A DNA stretch of 64,000 bases, taken from positions 186,001 through 250,000 of the forward strand of contig CANMVS010000005.1 of assembly GCA_947501445.1 (NCBI GenBank). The letters are read 5' to 3'. Origin of the DNA: an uncultured Rhizobiaceae group bacterium. GTDB taxonomy: Bacteria > Pseudomonadota > Alphaproteobacteria > Rhizobiales > Rhizobiaceae. Within the stretch, counting starts at the first letter, position 1. Each line of letters begins with the position of its first letter. The translations under genes and the position numbers were made by a program. Positions 16,387-25,394 of this stretch are shown here, piece by piece. A model generated the notes under the pieces. That model saw only the letters and a list, made by a program, of their open reading frames with translations. It did no database searches and was not told the origin of the DNA.

Positions 16387-17889
16387 TCAAATCATGTGGT
16401 GGACAAGATCAAAGAGCGAAGGTTTGCCGCCCGGCTTGCCGTCAAATCGCTTGCAAAACATTCCGTCTTTAATGACGATGATCGTGTGAGACAGACCGAT
16501 GGCTTCTTCCAATGTGTCTGCGACAAGTAATATGCCGACCCCCTGGCTGCTCATTTCACGCACCATATCGTAGACATCTTCCTTGGCGCCGATGTCGAGC
16601 CCGCGTGTTGGGTGGTCAAGCAGGATAATGTCAGACCCTCCAGAGCGCCATTTCGCCAGCACAACCTTTTGCTGGTTGCCTCCGGACAAACCACCACAGT
16701 CCTTAAATTCGTTGGGTGTCTTTATTCCAAGACGTTCAATCCATTCGCGTGCCAGCGATTTTTCCGCAGCTGTATTCAGAACACCGGCGGAGGAGTAACT
16801 TTGCATCTGGCTCAAGGTCATATTCTCATAGACACTCATGCCGCTCACGATTCCCTCGATTTTGCGTTCACGCGGAACGTAACCAATGCCTTTGCCAACC
16901 GACGTTCGGGCATTAAACTTGCTGATCTGTTCACCCTTGATCTCAACATGCCCTGATGTCGGGCAATTCAGGCCAAAGATCGTTCGCAAAATCGCCTCGC
17001 GCCCTGAACCCTCTGTGCCGACAAGGCTAAGAACCTCGCCCCGGTGCAAATCAAATGAAATGTCTTTGTAACGTTGCCCCAAACTAACAGAATGACAAGA
17101 AACCAGCTTCTCCTCGCTGTAGGGTTTTTGTTGATCCTCCCGGTAGTATTGCGTGTCGACATCCCGACCGACCATCTTGTGTTGAATCGCACGGATATCG
17201 GCATCAGCTTGTTCAACGACATCAACAATCTCTCCGTCCTTCATCACATAAATGCGATCCGAAAGTTCAAGGACTTCTTCCATCCGGTGACTGACAAAAA
17301 TAAATGATGCCCGCTTCGTCAATTCACGAACAAGTTCGAATAGAAGTTCGACTTCTTCACGCGCCAGCACACTGGTTGGTTCATCAAGCAGGACTACCAA
17401 ATCACCATCAACGCGCTCTTCGAGTGTGAGAACCTTTGCAAGTTCAACGAGTTGGCGCTGCACGAAAGAAAGTTTAGAGGTGGTTGTCGCTGGGTCGACA
17501 TCGAGCTTGACCTTGGCCAACTGCTCCTTAGCCGCTTTCGCCATGGCACCCCAGTTTATGATCCCGGACTTGACAAATTGGGCTTCGTAGCCGAGGAAAA
17601 TATTTTCCATAACCGACAGGTTGGCAATCAGGGATTGCTCTTGAAAGACCATACCGATTCCATGATCCATTGCCTGGCGCGGATTGTGGAAACGCACAAC
17701 CTTTTGATCGATGGTGACCGTCCCGCCGTCCGCTTGATAAGCACCGTATATAACCTTCATCAGCGTCGATTTACCGGCACCATTTTCCCCGACCAAACCA
17801 ACAATCTCACCTCTGTTGACGGTGAAATCGACGGCCTTTAGTGCGTGCACGCCCGGAAATTTTTTGTCGACCTTACGTAATTCATACAC
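16387..17889 (-). CDS. sugar ABC transporter ATPase, two fused NBDs
   Basis: A 500-residue RbsA/MglA-type ATPase with two nucleotide-binding halves. The first half has Walker A GENGAGKST, a diverged signature LSFVQRQLVELAK and Walker B VVLLDEPTSVL. The second has a degenerate Walker A GTEGSGREAI, the signature LSGGNQQKVVLAKW and IILLDHPTRGLD, where the catalytic Glu is His. Such asymmetry is common in this family, so only the first site is likely to be a normal hydrolytic site. Start is a GTG five bases after AGGAGG. It powers uptake of the solute captured by the binding protein of this operon. Confidence 0.92.
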   Translation of the reverse strand: MYELRKVDKKFPGVHALKAVDFTVNRGEIVGLVGENGAGKSTLMKVIYGAYQADGGTVTIDQKVVRFHNPRQAMDHGIGMVFQEQSLIANLSVMENIFLGYEAQFVKSGIINWGAMAKAAKEQLAKVKLDVDPATTTSKLSFVQRQLVELAKVLTLEERVDGDLVVLLDEPTSVLAREEVELLFELVRELTKRASFIFVSHRMEEVLELSDRIYVMKDGEIVDVVEQADADIRAIQHKMVGRDVDTQYYREDQQKPYSEEKLVSCHSVSLGQRYKDISFDLHRGEVLSLVGTEGSGREAILRTIFGLNCPTSGHVEIKGEQISKFNARTSVGKGIGYVPRERKIEGIVSGMSVYENMTLSQMQSYSSAGVLNTAAEKSLAREWIERLGIKTPNEFKDCGGLSGGNQQKVVLAKWRSGGSDIILLDHPTRGLDIGAKEDVYDMVREMSSQGVGILLVADTLEEAIGLSHTIIVIKDGMFCKRFDGKPGGKPSLFDLVHHMI

Positions 17890-17898
17890 CGCAGCCTC

Positions 17899-18942
17899 CT
17901 ATTTCACAAAGCTTATTGACTTGCGGTCTGTCGACAAGACCACTGCGGTTATCACTAATATGCCGAGAACTGCATCTTGCAGAAAGTCAGGCAATCCGAC
18001 AACAACCATTCCATTGTTAATGACATTCACGATCAAGACCCCAGCCAGCGTATTCCACACACCTCCTATACCACCCCACAATGCTGTTCCCCCGACCACC
18101 ACAGCGGTGATTGAGACAAACATGAAGTTGTTGCCGGTGGCTGTCTCGGCAATTCCAATTCGACCCACCGCCAAAAGCGCACCGACTGAAAAAAACGTTC
18201 CGGCCAGGGTAAATCCCAGAAGTCGAATGCGCTCAACATTCAGGCCGCTTGCATGGGCCAGTTCTTCACCACCACCTACCGCATAAAAATTGCGACCAAG
18301 GCGTGTGCGAGACTGGATAAACCAAGCGACCAGCAGGAAAACCAGCGCAATGTAAACCATCACAGGAAAGTTGAACCAGCGCTCAGTTAAAAGAGCGCGG
18401 AAAACGGGATCTTCAACGCGAATGCGATCACCTCTTGTCAGCAAAAGCGCCAACCCCGTGCCGACAAAACCAATCGCCAGAGACGCCATGAATGATGGTA
18501 TCTTGAGTTTTACATGCACAAGTCCATTCACAAAGCCTATCATTGCGCCCGCAACCATGGATAGCGGTAAGGCAAGCCAGGCCCAACTGAGCATCGTGCC
18601 CCCCAACCCGATAAAGACCGAAGCAAAGACAACCGCGCAGACCGATACAGTGCCTTCCATGCTCAGGTCTATCGATCCCATAATGATGATAAATGTGGCA
18701 CCAATGGCAACAATCAGCGCAGGCGTGGCTGATATGCCTATGCGCGCCGCGTTTCGAACTGAAAAGAACCGCGAATCAATAAGATAGGCATGGGCGTCTC
18801 CGGCACGAAAATCCTCCAGCCACTCGATTAAGGGAAAAAACAGGACCAGCGCGGAAAGGACCAGCAAGGGCGCCCATTTTACAATCCGGTTGCGGCTTAA
18901 AAGCCGCAATACAAAGGCCGGTTTCGCCGTTGCGTCGACCAT
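17899..18942 (-). CDS. ribose-type ABC transporter permease (second)
   Basis: A 347-residue permease of the same family as the downstream one, with about ten membrane segments. It has the signature FIIIMGSIDLSMEGTVSV and the C-terminal ITAVVVGGTALWGGIGGVWNTLAG. It carries a longer cytoplasmic N-terminus (about 25 residues) and a periplasmic loop with RAGDAHAYLIDSRFFS. The ATPase GTG follows its stop by nine bases. Two distinct permeases in a ribose-type system suggest a heterodimer, unlike the RbsC homodimer. Confidence 0.9.
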   Translation of the reverse strand: MVDATAKPAFVLRLLSRNRIVKWAPLLVLSALVLFFPLIEWLEDFRAGDAHAYLIDSRFFSVRNAARIGISATPALIVAIGATFIIIMGSIDLSMEGTVSVCAVVFASVFIGLGGTMLSWAWLALPLSMVAGAMIGFVNGLVHVKLKIPSFMASLAIGFVGTGLALLLTRGDRIRVEDPVFRALLTERWFNFPVMVYIALVFLLVAWFIQSRTRLGRNFYAVGGGEELAHASGLNVERIRLLGFTLAGTFFSVGALLAVGRIGIAETATGNNFMFVSITAVVVGGTALWGGIGGVWNTLAGVLIVNVINNGMVVVGLPDFLQDAVLGILVITAVVLSTDRKSISFVK

Positions 18943-19107
18943 TCATCTTACTCCTCCACAGGACCGAACGGTCGACTGCGTGCGCATCTGTGCCGTGTAC
19001 GCAAAAGCACCCGGCAATGACACAATTTTGATACCCACACGATGGCGACATTTAGAGCAACAGCATGGGGATCGCCGACAGGACAACAGCCAGCCGGCGA
19101 AGTTCCT

Positions 19108-20220
19108 CTATTTATACACGATTTGACCGTTGCCCGGTCCCCAGAAATCTTTCCAGTCATAGTTTGGCACACTGTCAATATATTCTGCCCTGAATGCTTG
19201 CGCATCCTCGGGAGTGATCAGAATGGTCGGTCCGTAGAACTCACGACTGGCATGGGGTTCGGCAGATGGCTTGAAGTGGCCGGTCGCCGCATAGTAGGCA
19301 AGCGCTGCCGTGATGCCACCACCCCAATGTGGGTTTGTAAAGACAGTCGCCTCGATATCGCCCTTCATGACGAGGTCCACTGCTTGTGGATTGCCGTCAT
19401 AGGTCACAATCGGGATAACGCCCTGCAATCCTTCCGCGCGCAGCGCCTCAAGAACGCCGTAGCCTATTGTATCATTAGCGCAGTGGACGCCCTTTATTTC
19501 ATCACCATACCGGGTAATGAAACTCGACATGATCTGGTTGGCTTTCTGGGTATCCCAGTCGGCAGCCTGATAATCAAGAAGCTCTATGTCGGGATAGTCC
19601 TTCATCGCATTGAGCAAGCCCTGCTTTCGCTCGATAGCCGGATTGTTGGACGCAATGCCACCAAGGCCAACGATGCCGCCCTTGCCGCCCATTTTCTTGA
19701 ACAAGATACGTGCAGTCTGCTCTGCCGGGCCAACGTCCGACCATGTCATATGGGAAACATAGTGGTCACCAAAATCCCAGGGATGCAGGTCGTCGGTTTT
19801 GTTCCAGATCGTTGATACATAGCCCATTGATGCAGCAACAGCTTCAACAACCGGTCGGCAGTTGGGCGCATCATTTGTATCAATGGCCAACGCAACGTTG
19901 CCGCTCTCTTTGGCCAGAAGGGTTTTCACGTCCGCCAGCGACTTTTCGCTTGAACCATCATTAATCAGATGCACCAAATCACTCTTTGGTTTCCCAAGAC
20001 TTTCCACGAAAGCCTCGCCACCTGATACGATTTCGTTCCAATATGGATTGGTGCGGTTTCGGTAGCTCCACGCTATGGTCGGATCGGAGAGCGCTGCCCG
20101 TGCAGGACCACCCCCCAAAACACCAGCCGCAGCGGCTCCGCCCAGCCCCATCGCAGATGCGAGCAGGAATTTACGACGGTTGATCGTCTCCTGCTCAATG
20201 AAATTTTTGATGAACGACAT
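19108..20220 (-). CDS. sugar-type ABC substrate-binding protein, Tat-like signal
   Basis: A 370-residue periplasmic binding protein of the ribose/galactose class (Peripla_BP_4). The signal has TINRRKFLLASAMGLGGAAAAG and a PARA-ALS cleavage-like site, consistent with Tat export. The mature part has NPYWNEIVSGGEAF, LAIDTNDAPNC, VGLGGIASNNPAIERKQG and GVHCANDTIGYGVLEAL, characteristic of the fold. The ATG is preceded by GGGAGAGAG. A 45-base longer frame would spoil the signal. It is the first gene of the ten-kb operon and defines the substrate, which I cannot identify. The divergent TetR gene and a TAACTAGTTA palindrome lie upstream. Confidence 0.9.
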   Translation of the reverse strand: MSFIKNFIEQETINRRKFLLASAMGLGGAAAAGVLGGGPARAALSDPTIAWSYRNRTNPYWNEIVSGGEAFVESLGKPKSDLVHLINDGSSEKSLADVKTLLAKESGNVALAIDTNDAPNCRPVVEAVAASMGYVSTIWNKTDDLHPWDFGDHYVSHMTWSDVGPAEQTARILFKKMGGKGGIVGLGGIASNNPAIERKQGLLNAMKDYPDIELLDYQAADWDTQKANQIMSSFITRYGDEIKGVHCANDTIGYGVLEALRAEGLQGVIPIVTYDGNPQAVDLVMKGDIEATVFTNPHWGGGITAALAYYAATGHFKPSAEPHASREFYGPTILITPEDAQAFRAEYIDSVPNYDWKDFWGPGNGQIVYK

Positions 20221-20323
20221 AACTCTCTCCCTTTCGAACCGTGCCGGAACTTTAGCGTCACCCATGCAGGTGCTCCGGCACTCTGAATCCTGTCACAACT
20301 CTTCGCCCAGGCATTTAATGCAC

Positions 20324-20333
20324 TAACTAGTTA
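20324..20333. promoter_or_regulatory. probable TetR operator TAACTAGTTA
   Basis: A perfect 10-bp palindrome, 104 bases upstream of the binding-protein start and between it and the divergent TetR gene. The flanking 12-mer ACTAACTAGTTA recurs with one change upstream of the CoA-transferase (9497-9508). TetR-family operators are often of this kind. Confidence 0.55.
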
Positions 20334-20513
20334 CTTCTTTACGGAGAGAAGTGTCAAGTGCTAATGTGAAAAACCGAGAGATCGCCCATTGCAGCATCTT
20401 GACCTGAGGTCGCCTTTGTGGCGATTAAAACGATTCAACCAACGCGATGTGGACCATTTTGACACGACTGTGATGAACCGAACCAAGATGGGTCAGAAAA
20501 AAGGCCAAAAACC

Positions 20514-21137
20514 ATGAAGGCAATCAAAAGAGATGCGGAGGCAACCAAAGCCAGAATTTTGTTGGCTGCAAAAAAGGAATTTGCCAGGCGAGGCCTGGGT
20601 GGTGCCCGTGTCGATGAAATCGCCGAGCGGGCGAAAGCCAACAAGCGTATGATCTATCACTATTACCAAAGCAAAGAAGAGCTCTTCCGCACGGTCCTGG
20701 AGGAAGCATACCTCGACATACGGTCCGCCGAACGCAAGCTAAATCTCGACGAACTGTCACCAACCGATGCACTTGAAACACTGGTTAAGTTCACGTGGAA
20801 CTATTACCTGAAAAATCCGGAATTTATTACGCTGGTTAACAGCGAAAACCTGCATCGGGCCCGACATCTGAAAAGTCTGCCAAAACTCCACGAGACGATG
20901 CGAGGGTTGGTTGATCAAGTTGACAATATCTTGAAGCGCGGTCAGAAAAGCGGCGAATTCCGTTCAGGAATAGATGCAACTCAATTGAATATCACCATAG
21001 CGGCAATCGGATACTATTATCTGACAAACAGATTCACCGGCTCATTCCTGTATGAGCGGGATTTGATGGACAAAAAATCTCTGGAAGAGCGCTTGGCATT
21101 CAATATCGATACCATCCTAAAGCTCGTCAGCGCGTAA
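20514..21137 (+). CDS. TetR-family transcriptional regulator
   Basis: A 207-residue TetR repressor. The N-terminal helix-turn-helix is ILLAAKKEFARRGLGGARVDEIAERAKANKRMIYHYYQSKEELF. The C-terminal ligand domain has NPEFITLVNSENLHRARHLKSL, a pattern of TetR regulators that sense small catabolites. It faces away from the ABC/dehydrogenase operon and is the likely repressor of it. The shared palindromic 12-mers at both ends of that cluster support this. The inducer is unknown, most simply the imported substrate or a pathway intermediate. Confidence 0.88.
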   Translation: MKAIKRDAEATKARILLAAKKEFARRGLGGARVDEIAERAKANKRMIYHYYQSKEELFRTVLEEAYLDIRSAERKLNLDELSPTDALETLVKFTWNYYLKNPEFITLVNSENLHRARHLKSLPKLHETMRGLVDQVDNILKRGQKSGEFRSGIDATQLNITIAAIGYYYLTNRFTGSFLYERDLMDKKSLEERLAFNIDTILKLVSA

Positions 21138-21229
21138 ATTTTCCCGATGCCTACGCGTAGCCGGGCATTTACTTCCTCCAATGAAGTTCCGATTCAACCA
21201 TTGCTCATCTGCGAAACCCCATCGACAAA

Positions 21230-21253
21230 AAGGCCCGGGTTGATCCGGGCCTT
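21230..21253 (-). terminator. Rho-independent terminator after the LivJ-like gene
   Basis: AAGGCCCGG and CCGGGCCTT form a perfect 9-bp stem with a 6-base loop. On the minus strand it runs into five T, so it ends the LivJ-like gene. It may also act on the convergent TetR transcript. Confidence 0.8.
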
Positions 21254-21270
21254 ATCTTTACATTCATTTA

Positions 21271-21300
21271 CAGCAATTCAAGTTTTGACTGAATAGCCAA
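21271..21300. repeat. decayed half copy of the dispersed repeat
   Basis: CAATTCAAGTTTTGACTGAA, then AGCCAAAGCC, matches the second hairpin of the full copies (CAATTCAGGTTTTGACGGAA...) with a few changes. It lies within five bases of the LivJ-like gene's TAG stop on the minus strand, the same kind of position as several full copies. Confidence 0.5.
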
Positions 21301-21303
21301 AGC

Positions 21304-22509
21304 CTATTTGGCATCGCCCGTGTTGGTGATCTGGCCGTCAATAATGGCTGTGACCACATAGACACCGGCAACATCACCATTCTCATCAAAATCCTGAGAA
21401 CCGGCGGCCCCCTCATAGTTGATGTCTTTACCAGCAGCTATCGCTGCCTTGGCCTTGGCCCACTCGCCTGGAATGATCACATCACCTGGAGCACTGGCAA
21501 CATCACGAATAGCACCGGCAATTGCCGCGCGGTCCGTACTGCCAGCCTTTTCAGCAGCCAGTGCAAGGATAAACGCCGCATCATAGGAATTGGCGACAAA
21601 TATGCCATCCTTTTGAACGCCGGCCTCATCAGCAGCAAAGGCAAAGGCCTGCGCCCCTGGCAAATCCGGTGTGCCCGGACGGGTCATGAGGATTTTCCCG
21701 GTTGCTGAGGGAAGATTATCGGCCATCAACTGAGAAACCATACCATCACCACCATAGAAGGAATCAAAATCGCCTCCCTCAATGGACTGCCGCAGGATTG
21801 TCTGGCCAGAACCTTCAGCATAGGCCAGGATGACCAACGCCTCAGCGCCTGTTGATGAAAGCGAGCCGATTTCTGCACGATAATCAGCTTTGCCGTCTTC
21901 ATGGGCTTCAGAGGCTGCAATCGTTCCACCCGCCTTTTCAAAGGCAGCAACGAATGAATCGGCAAATCCCTTGCCGTAGTCATTGTTCACATAGGTAACG
22001 GCAACATTTTTCTTGCCACCGGCCAGTATCAGATTGGCCAGCACGCTGCCCTGAAACGCGTCAGAAGTCACGGTACGAAAGACAAGGCCCTTGTCATCAA
22101 TGTTGGTGACAGCAGGCGACGTGGCTGATGGTGAGATCATTGCAACACCACCTGGCACACCGGCATTGTTGGCCGCTGAAATCGTTGCACCTGAACACAG
22201 GGCACCAACGATGGCGGAGACTTTATCCACATTGACGACACGGTCAGCGGCGTCTGCGGCCTTGGTCGCGTCAGCGCAGGTTGTGTCGGCAACGACAAAC
22301 TCGACGGTCTTGCCGTCCATCAGACCACCCTGATCATTGACATGGGTCAACGCCAGCTTGGCACCATCAATGATTGGCGGAACAAGGCTTTCAATCGGGC
22401 CGGTTACACCGCCCAGAAATCCAAATTTCACGTCAGCAGCCATGGCTGCTCCAGAAAGCCCTGCCAGTGCGACACCAGCCGCAAGCGCCATTTTGATTTG
22501 TGGCAACAT
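21304..22509 (-). CDS. LivJ-type branched-chain amino-acid/amide binding protein
   Basis: A 401-residue periplasmic receptor (Peripla_BP_6). It has a clear Sec signal (MLPQIKMALAAGVALAGLSGAAMA-AD), then FGFLGGVTGPIESLVPPIIDGAKLALTHVND, VGALCSGATI and VAVTYVNNDYGKGFADSF, all typical of Leu/Ile/Val- or amide/urea-binding proteins. No permease or ATPase genes of the HAAT family flank it, so it must work with a transporter encoded elsewhere or serve as a sensor partner. It is a single-gene unit closed by a strong terminator. The precise ligand cannot be read. Confidence 0.88.
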   Translation of the reverse strand: MLPQIKMALAAGVALAGLSGAAMAADVKFGFLGGVTGPIESLVPPIIDGAKLALTHVNDQGGLMDGKTVEFVVADTTCADATKAADAADRVVNVDKVSAIVGALCSGATISAANNAGVPGGVAMISPSATSPAVTNIDDKGLVFRTVTSDAFQGSVLANLILAGGKKNVAVTYVNNDYGKGFADSFVAAFEKAGGTIAASEAHEDGKADYRAEIGSLSSTGAEALVILAYAEGSGQTILRQSIEGGDFDSFYGGDGMVSQLMADNLPSATGKILMTRPGTPDLPGAQAFAFAADEAGVQKDGIFVANSYDAAFILALAAEKAGSTDRAAIAGAIRDVASAPGDVIIPGEWAKAKAAIAAGKDINYEGAAGSQDFDENGDVAGVYVVTAIIDGQITNTGDAK

Positions 22510-22713
22510 TTAAAACTACTCCCAAATATTCGGGTCGGTTACTCCAACCCTTCATCCGTATCAACGGTCTCCTCCCCGATAGCTCACGGGAAGTTGAGCG
22601 TGATCATAGCGAAACAATTGTCGCTTGGAAGCTGAAATTTCAAAAACGGTTTACAACCCACACGGCAGAGCGCACTTGCGGCGCCAAAATGGTGGAATTG
22701 CCGTTAAAAATTC

Positions 22714-23607
22714 TTACCGTTTTACTTTGGCCATCAGGCTCTGGCTCGCCAGATATACACCCAATACGACAATGGACGTGCCGATAATCATCGAAGGCGT
22801 CGGTCGATCACCAAATAGCAACCAGGCCTGAACCGCGACCGTTGGCGGCACCAGATAGATCAGCGAAGCCGCCCGGGAAACCTGTCCCCGCCTGATGAGA
22901 TACAAGAGCAGCGCAATAGCGCCAATCGAGAGGCCAAAGACAGACCAAATGAGCGCCAGCGTGAGCTCAAAATTCCATTTGATCTGCAGATCTTCCAGTA
23001 ACCAGGCCATCGGCAGGGTGAATGCCAATGCACCGATATATTGCAGCATGGCCGTTGTTCGCAGGTCCGCTGCCTGCAGGTAACGCTTTTGATAGATTGT
23101 ACCACCAGTGACCGCCACCATGGCACCAACGTTAACCAGTAGCGGCACCATGGCTGTGCTGATCTGCTGCCACTCCAGCACCAGCAACCGTGGTACGATC
23201 GCTATCAGCAGGCCGGAAAATCCCAGCACGATGCCGATCCACTGTCTGCCACTTAAACGTTCACCAACGACATAGGGCGCGATCATTGCTGTCATCAGTG
23301 GTTGCAGCGCGGCTATCAGGCCGGACAGTGCTGTCGGTACGCCTTCAGCAATCGCCCACCAGACACCACCAAGGTATATTCCATGCAGCAACACGCCTGA
23401 GAATATGGCGTGACCCCATTGTTCCGGCGTTTTGGGCCAGGCCGCGCGGAAGGCGAAACAAATCACCAACAGCATAACGGCTGCAGCCGCATAGCGAACC
23501 ACCAGAAATTCCAATGGCTGTGCATAGGGAGCGACGTAGCCGGCTGCAATCCATCCGGTCGACCACAGCAAAACAAACAGCGCAGGCGCCAAACGGTCCA
23601 GCAGCAT
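22714..23607 (-). CDS. EamA/DMT-family transporter
   Basis: A 297-residue membrane protein with ten predicted helices formed by two EamA repeats. The first contains VLLWSTGWIAAGYVAPYAQPLEFLVVRYAAAAVMLL, the second VGAMVAVTGGTIYQKRYLQ and VPPTVAVQAWLLFGDRPTPSMIIG. Members export amino acids, metabolites or drugs with unknown specificity. It is flanked by the LivJ-like gene and the soe operon, all on the minus strand but with gaps of about 90 and 200 bases, so it is probably its own unit. Confidence 0.85.
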   Translation of the reverse strand: MLLDRLAPALFVLLWSTGWIAAGYVAPYAQPLEFLVVRYAAAAVMLLVICFAFRAAWPKTPEQWGHAIFSGVLLHGIYLGGVWWAIAEGVPTALSGLIAALQPLMTAMIAPYVVGERLSGRQWIGIVLGFSGLLIAIVPRLLVLEWQQISTAMVPLLVNVGAMVAVTGGTIYQKRYLQAADLRTTAMLQYIGALAFTLPMAWLLEDLQIKWNFELTLALIWSVFGLSIGAIALLLYLIRRGQVSRAASLIYLVPPTVAVQAWLLFGDRPTPSMIIGTSIVVLGVYLASQSLMAKVKR

Positions 23608-23695
23608 CTAAGAGCTTTCCTGCGGTTAGAGCATGCCTCTTTCCTCGTGCAGGAACATCGCAAACGGCTCTGGGGATGAAATTGTCAGTGAATAT

Positions 23696-24625
23696 CTAAC
23701 CCTGTGGCCCACCATAGTAAAGTGAAACTGCGTGTTCTGCTTCTGCAAAAAACAGCCAGCGCTCAACAAACAGCCCTGCCATCAACGCCAAAAAGGCAAA
23801 TACCATCCACAGGGTGGACGCGGTGAAAGCCCATACGGCAAGCGTGATCAGCAGCGGCAGCGCCGCTCCAAGCAGCAACGCTATTTTTCTGAGCTTGGCG
23901 GCGTGTTTCCTGCCAACGACATGCACCATTTCGCGTGTCAGGTAGTTTTCACCGGTGTGGGGACGCTCGAGCAACCGGACCTTGCCGATATTGCCAAGTC
24001 CTGTCGCCGTTTCCATGGTTGAGCCACTATCGGCGAGACTGGCATTTTCTGCGTGTTTCCACCACATGTATTTGACAATCCAGGCCAGGGCGATTGCCAG
24101 AACAGCCAGACCGGCGGCATCGGAGTTCGATACAACAAATCCACTAAGCCCCGTTGCCAGCACATAGCCACAGGTCAATGAAAATACCAGATAACAAGTC
24201 GGCGTCAGACCGGTGTGCCAATGCGGAACGGTTTTTAACTGCGCGTATATCATCGCTGTGGTGTAAACGGTTACCAGACTGCCAGCCGCGATGAGCAGAC
24301 CCAGCCACAACGCGCGTTCCCCAGTCACCATCCAGATCAACGTATACAGCCCAAATAGCAACAGCGTTATGACCGACGCACAGCCCTCGCGTGACAGCCA
24401 CGATGAGCGCCATTGCGAAAATGCCCGCCAGGCGCGCTCCGGATGCCCCAAATGGAATGTCGAGGCGATCAGACCGGCAACGGCGAGCCCTCCGGCCAGC
24501 AGCGGTATCAAAAATGCCGCCAGCAAGCCACCAGGCAGCGGCACACCAACGCCAATCATGGCCATCAGGCCAAAACCGGCTCCGGACATGACAGTGAAGA
24601 AAATGACAGAGATTGCAGGATGCAT
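23696..24625 (-). CDS. soeC: SoeC, membrane anchor of sulfite dehydrogenase
   Basis: A 309-residue DmsC/NrfD-like membrane subunit with eight or so helices, which binds quinone and passes electrons from SoeB to the membrane pool. The ATG chosen starts MHPAISVIFFTVMSGAG, a start typical of SoeC, seven bases after the soeB stop. An open frame extends upstream only from a TTG. The central CGYVLATGL region and helix pattern match the family. Order soeA-soeB-soeC with tight spacing supports a three-subunit complex. Confidence 0.85.
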   Translation of the reverse strand: MHPAISVIFFTVMSGAGFGLMAMIGVGVPLPGGLLAAFLIPLLAGGLAVAGLIASTFHLGHPERAWRAFSQWRSSWLSREGCASVITLLLFGLYTLIWMVTGERALWLGLLIAAGSLVTVYTTAMIYAQLKTVPHWHTGLTPTCYLVFSLTCGYVLATGLSGFVVSNSDAAGLAVLAIALAWIVKYMWWKHAENASLADSGSTMETATGLGNIGKVRLLERPHTGENYLTREMVHVVGRKHAAKLRKIALLLGAALPLLITLAVWAFTASTLWMVFAFLALMAGLFVERWLFFAEAEHAVSLYYGGPQG

Positions 24626-24632
24626 GCCAGCG

Positions 24633-25394
24633 TTACCCCAATTTTTCCAAAGCTTGATCAAGCCAGCCCAACAGACCGCCAGCCTTGGGCTGTGCAGCCG
24701 TCAACGGCGTTGCGGAACCGCATGATGATGGTTTCGTTTTCGGGCGCGGCGGCAGATATTTGTTCACCGGTGACGTTCCCATTTCCGGCATCAGGTCGAA
24801 CCCGCCACGCTCGGAGACCAGCTGCGAGACGTTAGAATTCGGATCGGCAAAATCACCGAAATGACGCGCGCCAGCCGGACAGGTGCGCACACAGGCTGGT
24901 TCCCGGTCCACTTCCGGAATATTTTCGTTGTATATGCGATCAACACACAGGGTGCATTTCTTCATGACATTTTCAACCGGATCCATTTCCCGGGCCCCAT
25001 AGGGGCACGACCAGGCGCATAGTCCGCAACCGATGCACATGTCTTCATCCACAAGCACGATACCGTCCTCTTCCCGCTTGTAACTTGCGCCCGTAGGGCA
25101 CACCGTTACGCAGGGCGCATCAGCACAATGCAAACAGGATTTGGGGAAATGCACGATTGATGCCGGCGCATCTGCCGGACTTACCTCAAACGTGTGTATG
25201 CGGTTAAGCCAGGAGCCTTCCGGTTCGGCTCCATAGGGATCCAGATCAGCAAGAGGTGCACCATAGCCGCCGGTGTTCCATTCCTTGCAATTGACCACAC
25301 ACGCATGACAACCGACACAGGTGTCCAGATCAATAACCAGCCCCAGGGCCTTGTTGGTGGATTGTGGCAGACTGGTCAATTTCCTTCTCCCCAT
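24633..25394 (-). CDS. soeB: SoeB, 4Fe-4S electron-transfer subunit
   Basis: A 253-residue ferredoxin-like subunit with four Cys clusters, enough for four [4Fe-4S] centres: CVGCHACVVNCKEWN, CLHCADAPCVTVCPTGA, CIGCGLCAWSCPYGAR and KCTLCVDRI, followed by ACVRTCPAGAR. It wires the molybdenum subunit to the membrane anchor. Its ATG lies 19 bases inside the end of soeA, so the two are translationally coupled. The C-terminus (about 50 residues, Pro and Lys rich) is less conserved. Confidence 0.88.
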   Translation of the reverse strand: MGRRKLTSLPQSTNKALGLVIDLDTCVGCHACVVNCKEWNTGGYGAPLADLDPYGAEPEGSWLNRIHTFEVSPADAPASIVHFPKSCLHCADAPCVTVCPTGASYKREEDGIVLVDEDMCIGCGLCAWSCPYGAREMDPVENVMKKCTLCVDRIYNENIPEVDREPACVRTCPAGARHFGDFADPNSNVSQLVSERGGFDLMPEMGTSPVNKYLPPRPKTKPSSCGSATPLTAAQPKAGGLLGWLDQALEKLG

